A stretch of 64,000 nt of DNA from Vreelandella piezotolerans (GTDB lineage: Bacteria; Pseudomonadota; Gammaproteobacteria; Pseudomonadales; Halomonadaceae). A program made the translations under genes and the position numbers. Below the pieces are notes generated by a model. It ran no database searches. It was not told the origin of the DNA and was given only the letters and a program-made list of their open reading frames with translations. Positions 26,415-36,401 of this stretch are shown here, one piece after another (positions within the stretch are counted from its first letter, which is position 1; each line of letters starts with the position of its first letter). The stretch is taken from NCBI RefSeq assembly GCF_012427705.1, contig NZ_CP048602.1:2170001-2234000 (forward strand), in the 5' to 3' direction.

Positions 26415-28450
26415 CGTTGACCCCAACCAAATTCGACACGCTGCTGGTGGCTAACCGCGGCGAAATCGCCTGCCGCGTGATGCGTACCGCCCGGCGTATG
26501 GGCTTGAAGACCGTCGCCGTTTACTCCGATGCGGACGCCAGCGCCCGCCACGTGCGTGACGCTGATGAAGCCGTGCGCCTCGGCCCTGCCGCCGCCCGGG
26601 AAAGCTATCTGAACGTTGACGCGGTGATTGAGGCCGCCCAACGCACCGGTACCGGCGCCATTCACCCGGGCTACGGCTTCCTCTCCGAGAACGGCACCTT
26701 CGTCAAAGCGTTGGAACAAGCGGGCATTACCTTCGTCGGCCCGCCCGCTTCTGCGATTGCCGCCATGGGCGACAAATCTGCCGCCAAAGCGCGCATGGCG
26801 AATGCGGGCGTGCCGCTGGTGCCCGGCTACCATGGCGACGACCAGGACGATGCACTACTGCGTTCCGAGGCCGATAAGATCGGCTATCCGGTGATGCTCA
26901 AAGCCAGTGCCGGTGGCGGTGGTAAAGGCATGCGCGTCGTCGAAAGCGGCGAGGGCTTCAAAGCGGCGCTGGATGGCTGCCGCCGGGAATCGAAAGCCGC
27001 GTTTGGCGATGACCGCATGCTGATCGAAAAGTATCTGGTACAGCCTCGCCATGTGGAAGTACAAGTGTTCTGCGACCGCTACGGCAACGGCGTCTACCTC
27101 TTCGAGCGGGACTGCAGCGTGCAGCGCCGCCATCAAAAAGTGATCGAGGAAGCGCCCGCCCCGGGCATGACGCCTGAACTGCGCGCCGCCATGGGCGACG
27201 CCGCCGTTCGCGCCGCCAAAGAGATTGGCTACGTGGGCGCGGGCACGGTGGAATTCCTGCTAGACGCCGACGGCTCATTCTACTTCATGGAGATGAACAC
27301 CCGCCTACAGGTCGAACACCCGGTGACAGAAATGATTACCGGCCAAGACCTGGTGGAGTGGCAGCTAAGAGTCGCCATGGGCGAGCCGCTGCCCTGCCGG
27401 CAAGAGGAGTTAACCATTACCGGCCACAGTTTCGAAGCGCGCCTTTACGCCGAAGACCCGGAGCAGGATTTCCTACCCGCCACCGGTCTGCTGAGCCGCT
27501 TTGCGCTGGACTTGGAAGGTGCCGGGCTAGGCGCGGATCAAGTACGCCTAGACAGCGGCGTAGAGAGCGGCGATACGGTTTCGATGCACTACGACCCTAT
27601 GCTCGCCAAGCTCATCGTTCACGGCGTGGACCGCGACGCGGCGCTGGCAACGCTCAATCGCGCGCTGGCCGCCCTGGACGTGCAGGGTGTGGTGACCAAT
27701 CGCGCCTTCCTGCAGCGCTTGGCCAACCACCCGGGCTTCAAGAACGTCGAGCTGGATACGCGATTCATCGAACGCAACGAAGCCACCCTGTTTGCTCCGC
27801 GACGGTTCTCGACGGAAGATTACGCCAGCGCTGCGCTGATTGGCCTGCACCAGCTCGCCCAAGAGTGCGAAAGCGGCTCCCCCTGGGACCGCCACGACGG
27901 CTTCCGGCTCAACGCGCCGCATACCATCCGCATCGCACTGTGTGACCCGTCGAGCGCCCAAGCGCCGGATAGCGACCCTACCGTCGTGGTCGTCGAAGGA
28001 AAGCGCGCGCCCCTGGAGGCTCAGTGGCAGCTCACCATTGGCGACAGTACGCTGAGCGCCAGTCTACAACCGCTCGACGGCGACGCCGTCGCCGTCACGC
28101 TCGACGGCCACCGCCGTCGTTTGCAGGCGCGCAAAGACGACCACGTCGTCGTAATGGCCGAACCTAGCGGCGAAACCCGCCTGTTCTGGCGACGCATCGA
28201 TGCCATCGATCACGGGCACCACGAAACGGAATCCACCCTCACCGCCCCCATGCACGGCACCGTAGTGGCACTGCTGGTGGAACCCGGTGTATCCGTAGAG
28301 AAAGGCATGCCGCTGATGGTGATGGAGGCTATGAAAATGGAGCACACCATGACCGCTCCCGCCGATGGCAGCGTCGAGACGTTCCACTTCCAAGCAGGCG
28401 ATACCGTCGGCCAGGGCGATGTGCTACTAGACTTTGCCCCCAGCGAATAG
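26411..28450 (+). CDS. liuD: methylcrotonyl-CoA carboxylase, biotin-containing subunit
   Basis: Alpha subunit of 679 residues. An N-terminal biotin carboxylase (ATP-grasp) domain occupies about 1-450, with NRGEIACRVMRTARRMG, the Gly-rich loop KASAGGGGKGMR, the catalytic HPGYGFLSEN and the FMEMNTRLQVEHPVTE motif. A BT-like linker region follows and the last ~70 residues form a biotinyl domain with the biotin lysine in EAMKMEHTM. The size and partner LiuB point to MCC rather than propionyl- or acetyl-CoA carboxylase. Confidence 0.97.
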   Translation: MTLTPTKFDTLLVANRGEIACRVMRTARRMGLKTVAVYSDADASARHVRDADEAVRLGPAAARESYLNVDAVIEAAQRTGTGAIHPGYGFLSENGTFVKALEQAGITFVGPPASAIAAMGDKSAAKARMANAGVPLVPGYHGDDQDDALLRSEADKIGYPVMLKASAGGGGKGMRVVESGEGFKAALDGCRRESKAAFGDDRMLIEKYLVQPRHVEVQVFCDRYGNGVYLFERDCSVQRRHQKVIEEAPAPGMTPELRAAMGDAAVRAAKEIGYVGAGTVEFLLDADGSFYFMEMNTRLQVEHPVTEMITGQDLVEWQLRVAMGEPLPCRQEELTITGHSFEARLYAEDPEQDFLPATGLLSRFALDLEGAGLGADQVRLDSGVESGDTVSMHYDPMLAKLIVHGVDRDAALATLNRALAALDVQGVVTNRAFLQRLANHPGFKNVELDTRFIERNEATLFAPRRFSTEDYASAALIGLHQLAQECESGSPWDRHDGFRLNAPHTIRIALCDPSSAQAPDSDPTVVVVEGKRAPLEAQWQLTIGDSTLSASLQPLDGDAVAVTLDGHRRRLQARKDDHVVVMAEPSGETRLFWRRIDAIDHGHHETESTLTAPMHGTVVALLVEPGVSVEKGMPLMVMEAMKMEHTMTAPADGSVETFHFQAGDTVGQGDVLLDFAPSE

Positions 28451-28459
28451 GAGCCGAAC

Positions 28460-29371
28460 ATGACACTGCCTACGTCTATCAAGCTATTCGAAATGTCCCC
28501 CCGCGACGGGCTGCAAAACGAACCGGGCACCCTGGTGCCCACCGGCACCAAAATCGAGCTGATCGAGCGGCTGGCGAAGGCGGGCATTCGTCATATTGAA
28601 GCGGCCAGTTTCGTGTCGCCCAAGTGGGTACCGCAAATGGGCGATGCCACCGAGGTCATGCACGGTATCCAGCGCCAGTCCGGCGTGGTGTATTCGGCGC
28701 TAACGCCTAACCTCAAAGGGCTCGAGAGCGCCCTGGCGGTAGGCGTCGAGGAAGTCGCGGTGTTCGGCGCCGCGTCGGAAGCGTTCTCACAGAAGAACAT
28801 CAACTGCTCGATTGCCGACTCTTTAGCGCGCTTCGAACCGGTGCTTGCCCGCGCCAACGAGGCAGGCATTCGCGTGCGCGGCTACGTCTCCTGCGTGCTG
28901 GGCTGTCCTTATGAGGGGCACATCGCCCCCGAAAAAGTCGCGGAAGTGGCCAACGCGCTTTATGAGATGGGCTGCTACGAGATTTCGCTGGGCGATACGA
29001 TAGGCGTAGGCACGCCGCTGGCCGCCAAGCGAATGATCGACGCGACCCGCCAGCAGGTACCGATCGAGAAGCTGGCCGCCCACTTCCACGATACCTACGG
29101 GATGGCCATCGCCAACCTGTATGCCGTGATGGAAGAAGGCGTCAGCGTCATCGATGCCGCTACGGCGGGCTTGGGCGGCTGCCCCTACGCCAAGGGAGCG
29201 TCGGGCAACGTGGCCACCGAAGACGTCCTCTACTTACTCGAAGGATTAGGCATCGAGACGGGGATCGATCTTCAGGCGGTGATCGACACCGGCGATTGGA
29301 TCACGCGGCAGTTGGGGCGCCAGCCCAGCGCCAAAGTTGCGCTGGCGCTGGGCAGCTCACGCACTCCCTAA
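28460..29371 (+). CDS. liuE: hydroxymethylglutaryl-CoA lyase
   Basis: Cleaves HMG-CoA to acetoacetate and acetyl-CoA, the last step of the leucine branch. 303 residues with a TIM-barrel fold. Metal and catalytic residues are seen in the N-terminal [10 protein letters not shown], in HFHDTYGMA (His pair) and in the active-site loop [19 protein letters not shown] with the essential Cys. It starts 9 bases after liuD and is followed by a ~58-base gap before the acyl-CoA synthetase gene. Confidence 0.97.
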   Translation: MTLPTSIKLFEMSPRDGLQNEPGTLVPTGTKIELIERLAKAGIRHIEAASFVSPKWVPQMGDATEVMHGIQRQSGVVYSALTPNLKGLESALAVGVEEVAVFGAASEAFSQKNINCSIADSLARFEPVLARANEAGIRVRGYVSCVLGCPYEGHIAPEKVAEVANALYEMGCYEISLGDTIGVGTPLAAKRMIDATRQQVPIEKLAAHFHDTYGMAIANLYAVMEEGVSVIDAATAGLGGCPYAKGASGNVATEDVLYLLEGLGIETGIDLQAVIDTGDWITRQLGRQPSAKVALALGSSRTP

Positions 29372-29429
29372 TAATTAGAAACGCATCACTTCCCGTTCAG
29401 ACAAGAAAAACATATCGGAGAGATCGATC

Positions 29430-31139
29430 ATGGTATCACCTGCACCCGCTTCTAGCCGTTTGCCCAGCTACACCAGCAGCACGGCTGACAAGCCGCTTCT
29501 GGGCATGACCATTGGCGACAAGTTCGACCAAATTGCCGCTCAATATCCCGATAATGACGCGCTGATTGCGCTACACCAAAACATACACTGGAGCTACCGC
29601 GAGCTACAGCAGGAAGTGAACCGCTGTGCGCGTGCGCTGCTGGCACTGGGTGTCAAAAAAGGCGACCGCGTGGGAATTTGGGCCCCCAACTGTAGTGAGT
29701 GGACGCTGACCCAGTTCGCTACCGCCAAAATCGGTGCGATCCTGGTCAACATCAATCCCTCGTACCGCACCCATGAGCTGGAGTACGCGCTCAATCAGTC
29801 TGGCGCGCGCTTTTTAGTCACCGCCCACCGGTTCAAAACGTCCGATTACACCTCGATGCTGTTCGAGCTAGCGCCCGAGCTAAGCAGCTGCGCCGAAGGC
29901 CAGCTTCAGTCGCAGACACTGCCGCAACTGGAGTGCATCATCAACCTGAGTGCCGACAAGCACAGCGGTATGTGGCGCTGGTCAGACTTCATTGCCGAAG
30001 CCGACAACGTGAGCCAAACCGACGTAGACGACCTGCAGGCCACGTTGCAGTTCGATGACCCAATCAATATCCAGTACACCTCAGGCACCACCGGCTTCCC
30101 CAAAGGCGCTACGCTTTCGCACCACAACATTCTCAACAACGGCTTTTTCGTGGCGGAGAGCATGGGTTTCACCAGCGAAGACCGCTTGGTGATTCCAGTA
30201 CCGCTCTATCACTGTTTCGGCATGGTGATGGGTAACCTGGGCTGCATGACCCACGGCGCCGCGATGATCTATCCCGATGAAGGCTTCGACCCGGGTAAAG
30301 TGCTGAACGCCGTTCACGAGCAGAAAGCCACCGCGCTCTACGGCGTGCCCACTATGTTCATCGCCGAGCTCGAACACCCGGATTTCGCTAGCACCGATTT
30401 TTCGACGCTGCGCACCGGCATCATGGCGGGTTCCATTTGCCCGGCGGAGATCATGAAGCAGGTCATCAACAAGATGAACATGAAGGGCGTGCAAATCGCC
30501 TACGGCATGACCGAAACCAGCCCGGTCTCTACGCAAACCGGCGCTAACGACACCATCGACAAACGTGTTTCCACCGTGGGCCGCACCCAGCCCCACCTGG
30601 AGAGCAAGATCGTCGACCCCGGCAACGGCGGCATTCTGCCTCGCGGAGAAATCGGTGAGCTATGTACCCGGGGCTATAGCGTGATGCTGAAGTATTGGAA
30701 CAATGACAAAGCCACTGCCGAGGCCATCGATGAAGCGGGCTGGATGCACACCGGCGACTTGGCCACCATGGATAACGAGGGCTACATCCAGATCGTTGGG
30801 CGCATCAAAGACATGGTGATTCGCGGCGGCGAGAACGTCTACCCGAAAGAGATCGAGGAGTTCTTGTACGCACACCCAGCCATTTCAGAAGTGCAGGTCA
30901 CCGGCGTGCCGGACAAAAAGTACGGCGAAGAGCTAATCGCCTGGGTGAAACTCAACGCCACCGCGGGCGAGATTACTGGTGAAGAGTTACGCGACTACTG
31001 CAAAGGTAAAATCACTCACTTCAAGATCCCGCGCTACTTCAAATTTGTCGATGAGTTTCCAATGACCGTCACCGGCAAAATACAGAAATTCAAGATGCGC
31101 GAAATTTCGATCAAAGAACTGGGACTCGATGAAAAGTAG
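29430..31139 (+). CDS. AMP-binding acyl-CoA synthetase
   Basis: ANL-superfamily acid:CoA ligase of 569 residues. The phosphate loop [18 protein letters not shown] begins at Tyr216, the A5 motif YGMTETSP and the A7/A8 motifs [18 protein letters not shown] are present, and the catalytic lysine is in the C-terminal [13 protein letters not shown]. It resembles medium-chain or short-branched fatty acyl-CoA synthetases. Behind liuE it may activate isovalerate or other branched acids, or acetoacetate; the choice cannot be made from sequence. GGAGA lies 8 bases before ATG. A strong terminator ends the operon. Confidence 0.92.
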   Translation: MVSPAPASSRLPSYTSSTADKPLLGMTIGDKFDQIAAQYPDNDALIALHQNIHWSYRELQQEVNRCARALLALGVKKGDRVGIWAPNCSEWTLTQFATAKIGAILVNINPSYRTHELEYALNQSGARFLVTAHRFKTSDYTSMLFELAPELSSCAEGQLQSQTLPQLECIINLSADKHSGMWRWSDFIAEADNVSQTDVDDLQATLQFDDPINIQYTSGTTGFPKGATLSHHNILNNGFFVAESMGFTSEDRLVIPVPLYHCFGMVMGNLGCMTHGAAMIYPDEGFDPGKVLNAVHEQKATALYGVPTMFIAELEHPDFASTDFSTLRTGIMAGSICPAEIMKQVINKMNMKGVQIAYGMTETSPVSTQTGANDTIDKRVSTVGRTQPHLESKIVDPGNGGILPRGEIGELCTRGYSVMLKYWNNDKATAEAIDEAGWMHTGDLATMDNEGYIQIVGRIKDMVIRGGENVYPKEIEEFLYAHPAISEVQVTGVPDKKYGEELIAWVKLNATAGEITGEELRDYCKGKITHFKIPRYFKFVDEFPMTVTGKIQKFKMREISIKELGLDEK

Positions 31140-31169
31140 CAGGCGATCCCACCCAGCTACCCTGAGCGC

Positions 31170-31203
31170 GGGGCTTTCGACAGAGATGACGAAAGCCCCG
31201 TTT
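31170..31203 (+). terminator. rho-independent terminator of liu operon
   Basis: A perfect ten-base-pair stem GGGGCTTTCG/CGAAAGCCCC (31170-31179 with 31190-31199) with a ten-base loop, followed by GTTT, about 30 bases after the acyl-CoA synthetase stop codon. Confidence 0.9.
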
Positions 31204-31247
31204 AGGCAACTCTGCTCATCAGTCGTCGACCCAACTCGAGACGTCCC

Positions 31248-32078
31248 ATGCCCAATTCCCTAGCTGACCATTATCACCAAGGGCTGCGCGACCAGGATAT
31301 TCTCACCCAACTGCGCGCCCACTACCCCGATGGCCCCACCCTGCATCAGCTCGCCCCGCTGGATCAGCTGCATGTTGGTGGTATCGCGGCGTCTGCCCGG
31401 CTATTGGGCCTTCTCGATCATAGCGCCTCACAGGTGTTGGATATGGGTGCCGGGCTGGGAGGGTTAATGCGCCAAGGTGCCGCGCTGGGCTTACATATCA
31501 CTGGACTGGATATTACCCACCGCTTCAGCGCCCTTAACGACGCTATCAGCCAATTAGCCGCCAAACCGCCGGCTCCCCTTTCATCAGCAGGCACGCTGCG
31601 CTGTGTGACGGGCGATGCCCGCGCGCTGCCGTTTAGGGATGCCTGCTTCGATGCGGTGCTGTTTCAACACAGTCTGATGAACATGCCTGCCCCCCACCGC
31701 GTGCTGGCCGAGTGTCGCCGCGTGCTGCGCCCCGGCGGGCAGCTGGTGATGCATGAGGTGGTCAGCGGCCCTCACTGCGAGGCACTGCGTTTTCCGGTGC
31801 CCTGGGCAGAAGAGCCGACACACTCGCATTTGCTGACGTTGGCGGCATTGACACAGCGACTGCAAACGGCGGGCTTCGATATTCGACACTGCGAAGACTG
31901 GAGCGACACGGCACTTGAATGGCGCCAGCGCCAGCGGCAAAAAGAGCAGGCAGCGCATGCCGCTGTGCTTTCGCCGCAGTGGGTGTTCGGTGAGAGGTTT
32001 GTGCAGATGGGAAAAAATTTGCTAGAAAATTTGGCCAACGGCGCAATTAACGTGGTGGAAATCAGCGCCCGTTGCTAG
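31248..32078 (+). CDS. class I SAM-dependent methyltransferase
   Basis: A 276-residue Rossmann-fold methyltransferase. Motif I reads VLDMGAGLGG (about 63-72), motif II ITGLDIT, and the post-II motif DACFDAVLFQHSLMNM is followed by LAECRRVLRPGGQLVMHE. The lead-in segment LAPLDQLHVGGIAASARLLG resembles the substrate region of sarcosine/dimethylglycine or related small-molecule N-methyltransferases, but the link is loose and no substrate can be named. It lies after the liu terminator and 44 bases before a small outer-membrane protein gene. Confidence 0.82.
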   Translation: MPNSLADHYHQGLRDQDILTQLRAHYPDGPTLHQLAPLDQLHVGGIAASARLLGLLDHSASQVLDMGAGLGGLMRQGAALGLHITGLDITHRFSALNDAISQLAAKPPAPLSSAGTLRCVTGDARALPFRDACFDAVLFQHSLMNMPAPHRVLAECRRVLRPGGQLVMHEVVSGPHCEALRFPVPWAEEPTHSHLLTLAALTQRLQTAGFDIRHCEDWSDTALEWRQRQRQKEQAAHAAVLSPQWVFGERFVQMGKNLLENLANGAINVVEISARC

Positions 32079-32122
32079 GCTGTTAGGGATAACGTCAACG
32101 AGAAAGGACAAGAGGAACGCCA

Positions 32123-32692
32123 ATGAACCGCTTGGCAAGCACCCTGCTCTTGAGTCTGTTCGGCATGCTCCTACCCCTAGAAGCCACCTTGGCCGATGAT
32201 GACGCTCCTGCTCTCTCCTATGCAGCCCCCAATAGCGAATGGATGCGCCTCGATAACGGCGTGGTGTTGGAAGGCAGCGATCTCAGCAGTTTGGACAGCT
32301 ACACCTCTGGTTTTCGGCTCACCGCTGGCTTCAGCCCCTGGCAGCTTCCCCAGCTAGACATTGGCGCTGAAATCGCCTACCGCGAAAGCGATGAAGTCCC
32401 TCTCGCCTCCAGTGCCAATCCGGTCATCATGGATACGTTAAGCCTGGGTGGCGCCATCGTCGCCGGCATTCGTATGGGTGCTTTCAGCATTTACGCCAAA
32501 TCGGGCCTCACCGAGTGGCGCGGCGACACCGACCAGCCCATCGAGGAAGAGGGCGGCACTGCCCTACTGCAAGGGTTTGGTGCCACCATGACCGTTAACC
32601 GTCTCATCAGCCGTTTGGAGTACGAGCGTATCGATGCCCCCTCGCTCAGCCACCTCAATATGCTTAGCGCATCGCTGCATCTACCGTTTTAA
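32123..32692 (+). CDS. small outer-membrane beta-barrel protein, function unknown
   Basis: A 189-residue exported protein. The N-terminal signal peptide (about 24 residues) ends at TLA-DD. The mature part has alternating hydrophobic residues in strands such as GFRLTAGFSPW, LDIGAEIAYRES, GIRMGAFSIYAKSGLTEW and LISRLEYERID, and it ends in the aromatic residue Phe (LPF), the usual signature of barrels inserted by the BAM complex. Six to eight strands would fit. The ribosome site GAGGA lies 7 bases upstream. I do not recognise a named family. Confidence 0.7.
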   Translation: MNRLASTLLLSLFGMLLPLEATLADDDAPALSYAAPNSEWMRLDNGVVLEGSDLSSLDSYTSGFRLTAGFSPWQLPQLDIGAEIAYRESDEVPLASSANPVIMDTLSLGGAIVAGIRMGAFSIYAKSGLTEWRGDTDQPIEEEGGTALLQGFGATMTVNRLISRLEYERIDAPSLSHLNMLSASLHLPF

Positions 32693-32707
32693 ACGACATT
32701 ACCCTAC

Positions 32708-34624
32708 CTAGGCATTTCTCGTCGGGGCCCCTGACTGCTCGCGGTTCTGAGCGGGGGCCGTCCACACCGGCACTTCCTCCTGTTGCGGCGGCTGCCACTC
32801 CTGATGCATCGCTGAATTCAACGCTTCTTCCAGCTTCATGAAGAGTTCGCCATAGCGCGGGCTGAAGCTGATGCCTTCGTCGATCTCTTTCCAGGCTTCG
32901 AACAGTTCGTCGGCATGGGCATCTTCGTTTTGCACGAACGCCCAGGTCATCTGTTTGGAGCGCATGGGGTGAACACCCATGGCAGTAAGCGCATGACCGC
33001 CGAGCTCCAGCGCCGAGTGGTAGGTTTCGCTGATCACGTCGTCGGCTCCGGCCTCGCGTAGCTGGTAGCCGTGGCCCCGGTCGAAGGCGCGGGCCAGCAC
33101 CCATACATTGGGGTAGAACTGTTTGACGTGCTTGACGATACCCACTGCACGCTCACGGTCGTCGATGGCAACCACCAGCAAGCGCGCGTACTCGATACCG
33201 GCGGTTTCCAGCAGATCCGAGCGGCTTGCATCGCCAAAGTAGCTCTTGATACGGATATTGCGCAGGTTCTCGATCTGCTCGATTTCATGATCCAGCGCCA
33301 CGATGGGAATGTTATTGGCCCGCAGCAGACGGCAGATGATCTGCCCAAAGCGCCCCACGCCCGCCACGATGACCGGCGCCTGCTCTTCGATGGTGTCGGC
33401 CTCCCGGGGGTCATTTTTGGCGGTTTGATAGCGCGGCAGCACCAAGCGGTCATAGGCGATAAACAGCAGCGGCGTTAAGAACATCGACAGCGCCACCACC
33501 AGCGAGAGCACCTGAGAGAGCGCTACCGGAATCACGCTGTTCTGCACGCTGTAGGTCAGCAGCACGAAGCCGAATTCCCCCGCCTGAGCAAGACTCAACG
33601 TGAACAGCCAGCCGTTGCTGCCGCGTACTTTGAACAGCAGCGCCAGCGCCAGCAGTATGGCCGCTTTCACGACGATGACCGCTAACCCAAGCCCCAGCAC
33701 CGTGATCCACTCCGCCGCCAGCACGTCAAAGTTAATCCCTGCGCCCACGGTAATGAAGAAAAGCCCCAGCAGCAGCCCTTTGAACGGCTCGATGTTGGCT
33801 TCAATTTCGTGCTTGAACTCGCTATTGGCCAGAACGATACCGGCCAGAAACGCCCCCAAAGCAGGCGATAGGTTTACCAGGCTCATTAAGGCAGCAATAC
33901 CAATCACCAGCATCAACGCCGAGGCGGTAAACACTTCCCGCAGTCCGGACCCAATCACGTAGCGAAACAGCAGCGGCCCCAAGTAGTAACCGCCGACAAT
34001 CACACCGCCAATGGCGGCGACGACTACGAGAGCATGCGCCCAGGCGGGCAAATGCGCCACTAGGCTTAGTCCCGCATGTCCGTGGTCGTCGCCGGGGGCG
34101 CCCATCAATTCGGGCAGCGCCAGCAAGGGGATGAGCGCCAGCATGGGAATGACGGCAATGTCCTGGAACAGCAGCACCGAAAAGGCGCTGCGGCCGCCCT
34201 CGGTTTTGGAAAGGCCCTTCTCACTCAGGGTTTGCAGCACGATGGCGGTGGAGGAAAGCGCAAAAATCAGCCCCACGGCTAACGCGGTTTGCCAAACGAG
34301 CCCAAGCCACCAGGCAATCGCAGCGCCTGCCGCTGCGGTCAGCACCACCTGCAAACCGCCCAGGCCTAGAAGGCGCACCCGCATGGCCCATAAGCCTTTT
34401 GGATCTAGCTCCATACCGACTAAAAACAGCATCATGACCACGCCGAATTCGGCAAAGTGCTGAATGGTAGTGGTCTCCTGGCCGACCAGCCCGAGCACCG
34501 GGCCAATCACCACCCCAGCCACCAAATAGCCCAACACCGAGCCGAGCCCGAACCGCTTGGCCAGCGGCACGGCAATCACCGCCGCCACTAAATAGATGAA
34601 TGCTTGAATAAAATAGCCGGTCAT
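32708..34624 (-). CDS. CPA2-type K+/H+ antiporter with RCK domain (KefB/KefC-like)
   Basis: Monovalent-cation:proton antiporter of 638 residues. Residues 1-390 form a CPA2 exchanger with about 12-13 hydrophobic segments, including FLVGMELDPKGLW, SSTAIVLQTLSEKG and LSPALGAFLAGIVLANSEF, the regions carrying the exchange Asp/Asn residues and gate. Residues ~410-530 form a Rossmann RCK (TrkA-N) domain beginning VIVAGVGRFGQ and continuing RNIRIKSYFGDASR. Glutathione-gated Kef proteins have this layout; no KefF/KefG ancillary gene is adjacent, so gating by glutathione conjugates is uncertain. It is divergent from trpR. Confidence 0.93.
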   Translation of the reverse strand: MTGYFIQAFIYLVAAVIAVPLAKRFGLGSVLGYLVAGVVIGPVLGLVGQETTTIQHFAEFGVVMMLFLVGMELDPKGLWAMRVRLLGLGGLQVVLTAAAGAAIAWWLGLVWQTALAVGLIFALSSTAIVLQTLSEKGLSKTEGGRSAFSVLLFQDIAVIPMLALIPLLALPELMGAPGDDHGHAGLSLVAHLPAWAHALVVVAAIGGVIVGGYYLGPLLFRYVIGSGLREVFTASALMLVIGIAALMSLVNLSPALGAFLAGIVLANSEFKHEIEANIEPFKGLLLGLFFITVGAGINFDVLAAEWITVLGLGLAVIVVKAAILLALALLFKVRGSNGWLFTLSLAQAGEFGFVLLTYSVQNSVIPVALSQVLSLVVALSMFLTPLLFIAYDRLVLPRYQTAKNDPREADTIEEQAPVIVAGVGRFGQIICRLLRANNIPIVALDHEIEQIENLRNIRIKSYFGDASRSDLLETAGIEYARLLVVAIDDRERAVGIVKHVKQFYPNVWVLARAFDRGHGYQLREAGADDVISETYHSALELGGHALTAMGVHPMRSKQMTWAFVQNEDAHADELFEAWKEIDEGISFSPRYGELFMKLEEALNSAMHQEWQPPQQEEVPVWTAPAQNREQSGAPTRNA

Positions 34625-34649
34625 GACGATTCCTTAACGTTGCTGCGAC

Positions 34650-34677
34650 TTGACTTCCCTGAGCAATCGGTTAACGT
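34650..34677 (+). promoter_or_regulatory. putative promoter of trpR-trpE-trpG
   Basis: A -35 box TTGACT (34650-34655) is followed 16 bases later by TAACGT (34672-34677), a weak -10 that overlaps the start of the Trp operator. This overlap would allow repressor to exclude polymerase. The -10 box matches the consensus at only three positions, so the exact promoter is uncertain. Confidence 0.4.
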
Positions 34678-34693
34678 ACTAGTACGCTAGTAC
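34676..34693. promoter_or_regulatory. Trp repressor operator
   Basis: GTACTAG-TACG-CTAGTAC is a palindrome with 7-base arms and a 4-base centre. The arms and spacing are the same as in the E. coli trp operator (ACTAG-N4-CTAGT). It lies 21 bases upstream of trpR, so TrpR should repress its own gene and the overlapping trpE and trpG. Confidence 0.88.
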
Positions 34694-34713
34694 ATGAGTA
34701 ACCACTCGGTGTC

Positions 34714-34983
34714 ATGATGTCCTTACACGATACGTTTCAAGCTGACTTGGTGCGCCACCTGCTTGCGATCGACACGCCCGACGCCATGGACGAAGCGCTA
34801 GCCAGCCTGCTAACGCCAGCAGAGTACCAAGAAATCAGCAAACGCCTACAGATTTTTAAGCTGCTGCGGGAAGGCGTGCCCCATCGCAAAATCGCTGAAA
34901 CCCTGGGCGTGGGTATTTCGACCGTGTCACGCGGATCACGCGCGCTGACGATGTTAGCCTCTTCACGGAATGAACACCTATGA
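34714..34983 (+). CDS. trpR: Trp operon repressor
   Basis: A short (89-residue) all-helical repressor that binds tryptophan and the trp operator. Compared with E. coli TrpR (108 residues) the N-terminal arm is shorter. The core LLTPAEYQEISKRLQIFKLLREG matches the [22 protein letters not shown] region, and the helix-turn-helix reads HRKIAETLGVGISTVSRGSRAL, equal in design to the IATITRGSN reader. Its stop overlaps the trpE start (ATGA). A TrpR operator lies upstream. Start codons at 34714 or 34717 are equivalent. Confidence 0.92.
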   Translation: MMSLHDTFQADLVRHLLAIDTPDAMDEALASLLTPAEYQEISKRLQIFKLLREGVPHRKIAETLGVGISTVSRGSRALTMLASSRNEHL

Positions 34984-36401
34984 GCACCACCGATACGGGC
35001 GCTGCGGCAGGCCCACAGCCGTTCACACTGCCACGTAAACCCCACTACGTCACGCTGGCGGCAGACTGCGACTTCTTTGCCCTGTTTCAGAAAATCGAGC
35101 GGCGCTTCGATACCTGCTACATGCTGGAGTCGCTGGGCGAAGATAGCCACATGGCGCGCCACTCGATCATTGGCTTCGACCCCGAGTACACGCTCTATGC
35201 CAATGGCAACACACTGACCATCGAAAGCCGCGACGGCGATGCCAACCACTACCCCAGCGACAACCCCTACGAACTACTGCGCAGTCTCATTCCGCAAAAC
35301 ATCATTTCTCGTAAATACGCGGGAGGGTTGAGCGGCTACCTAGGCTACGACGCCATGCAGTACTTCGAGCCGTCGCTGACGCTAAAAGCCAGCGACGACT
35401 TCGATACGTTCCGCTTTGGGCTGTACAAAGACGGCCTGATTCTCGACAAGATGACCGGAGAAGTCACTTACTTCTACTACGACAATAGCCGTTACGCGTT
35501 TCTGCAGACGCTGATCGACGCCGACGACGAGCCAGCAGGCCCGCTGCGCATTACCGCGCTGGGCGACACCATGAGCAAGGCCGAGCACGCCAAGGCCGTG
35601 GCCAAGGTGAAGCAGGACATCATCGACGGCAAGGTTTTCCAGTGCGAAGTGGGCTTCAAGAAACGCTTTCGGATTCAGGGCGATACGCTAGCACTGTATG
35701 ACCAGTTACGCACCATCAACCCCTCACCGCAGATGTATTACGTGAAGTTTGACGAGCAGAAGCTGATTGGCGCGAGCCCCGAACTGCTGTTCCGCCTGCG
35801 CCAGGGCGAGATGGAGACGTTCCCGCTGGCGGGCACCACCCTGCGTGGCCAAACGCCCCAGGAGGATACCCAGCTTGCCCGCGCGCTGCTCAACGACCCC
35901 AAAGAGATCGCCGAGCACAATATGATCGTGGACCTGCACCGCAACGATATTGGCCGAGTGGCGCAGTTTGGTACGGTCAAAGTGCGCAGCCTGATGGATA
36001 TCAAGCGCTTCAGCCACGTACAGCACATTTCGAGCGAGATCGTCGGCATCATTGCCGAGAGCGAAGATATGTTTACCGCGCTGGCCAGCAACTTCCCGGC
36101 AGGCACGCTCACCGGTGCGCCAAAAATCGAGGCGATGAAAATCATCGACGACCTGGAAACCGACGGGCGCGGCCCCTACGGCGGCGCGGTGGGCCAGTTC
36201 TCCTTCAACGGCGACTGCACCTTTGCGATCCCCATTCGCACGGTGTTCGTCAACGGCGAGCACGCCTACGTGCAAACCTGCGGCGGCAACGTGTATGACA
36301 GCAACGCCGACGATGAATACGAGGAGATTCGTCGCAAATTTGCCGGCACCCGCAAGGCCTTGGCCCCCTTTATGGATACGGAAACGGAGAGCCCCGCATG
36401 A
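34980..36401 (+). CDS. trpE: anthranilate synthase component I
   Basis: Chorismate-using enzyme that makes anthranilate with the glutaminase TrpG. 473 residues, with an N-terminal regulatory half carrying the tryptophan-site LES...SIIG pattern (LESLGEDSHMARHSIIG, about 50-66). The chorismate half holds HNMIVDLHRNDIGRVA, FSHVQHISSEIVG, LTGAPKIEAMKIIDDLE, RGPYGGAVG and an AFAIPIRT-like strand. Two usual motifs are altered: FPLAGTTLRG replaces the PIAGTRPRG form, and FQCEVGFKKRF replaces the QVVLSQRF form. It therefore belongs to a divergent TrpE group. It overlaps both trpR and trpG by four bases. Confidence 0.9.
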   Translation: MSTTDTGAAAGPQPFTLPRKPHYVTLAADCDFFALFQKIERRFDTCYMLESLGEDSHMARHSIIGFDPEYTLYANGNTLTIESRDGDANHYPSDNPYELLRSLIPQNIISRKYAGGLSGYLGYDAMQYFEPSLTLKASDDFDTFRFGLYKDGLILDKMTGEVTYFYYDNSRYAFLQTLIDADDEPAGPLRITALGDTMSKAEHAKAVAKVKQDIIDGKVFQCEVGFKKRFRIQGDTLALYDQLRTINPSPQMYYVKFDEQKLIGASPELLFRLRQGEMETFPLAGTTLRGQTPQEDTQLARALLNDPKEIAEHNMIVDLHRNDIGRVAQFGTVKVRSLMDIKRFSHVQHISSEIVGIIAESEDMFTALASNFPAGTLTGAPKIEAMKIIDDLETDGRGPYGGAVGQFSFNGDCTFAIPIRTVFVNGEHAYVQTCGGNVYDSNADDEYEEIRRKFAGTRKALAPFMDTETESPA

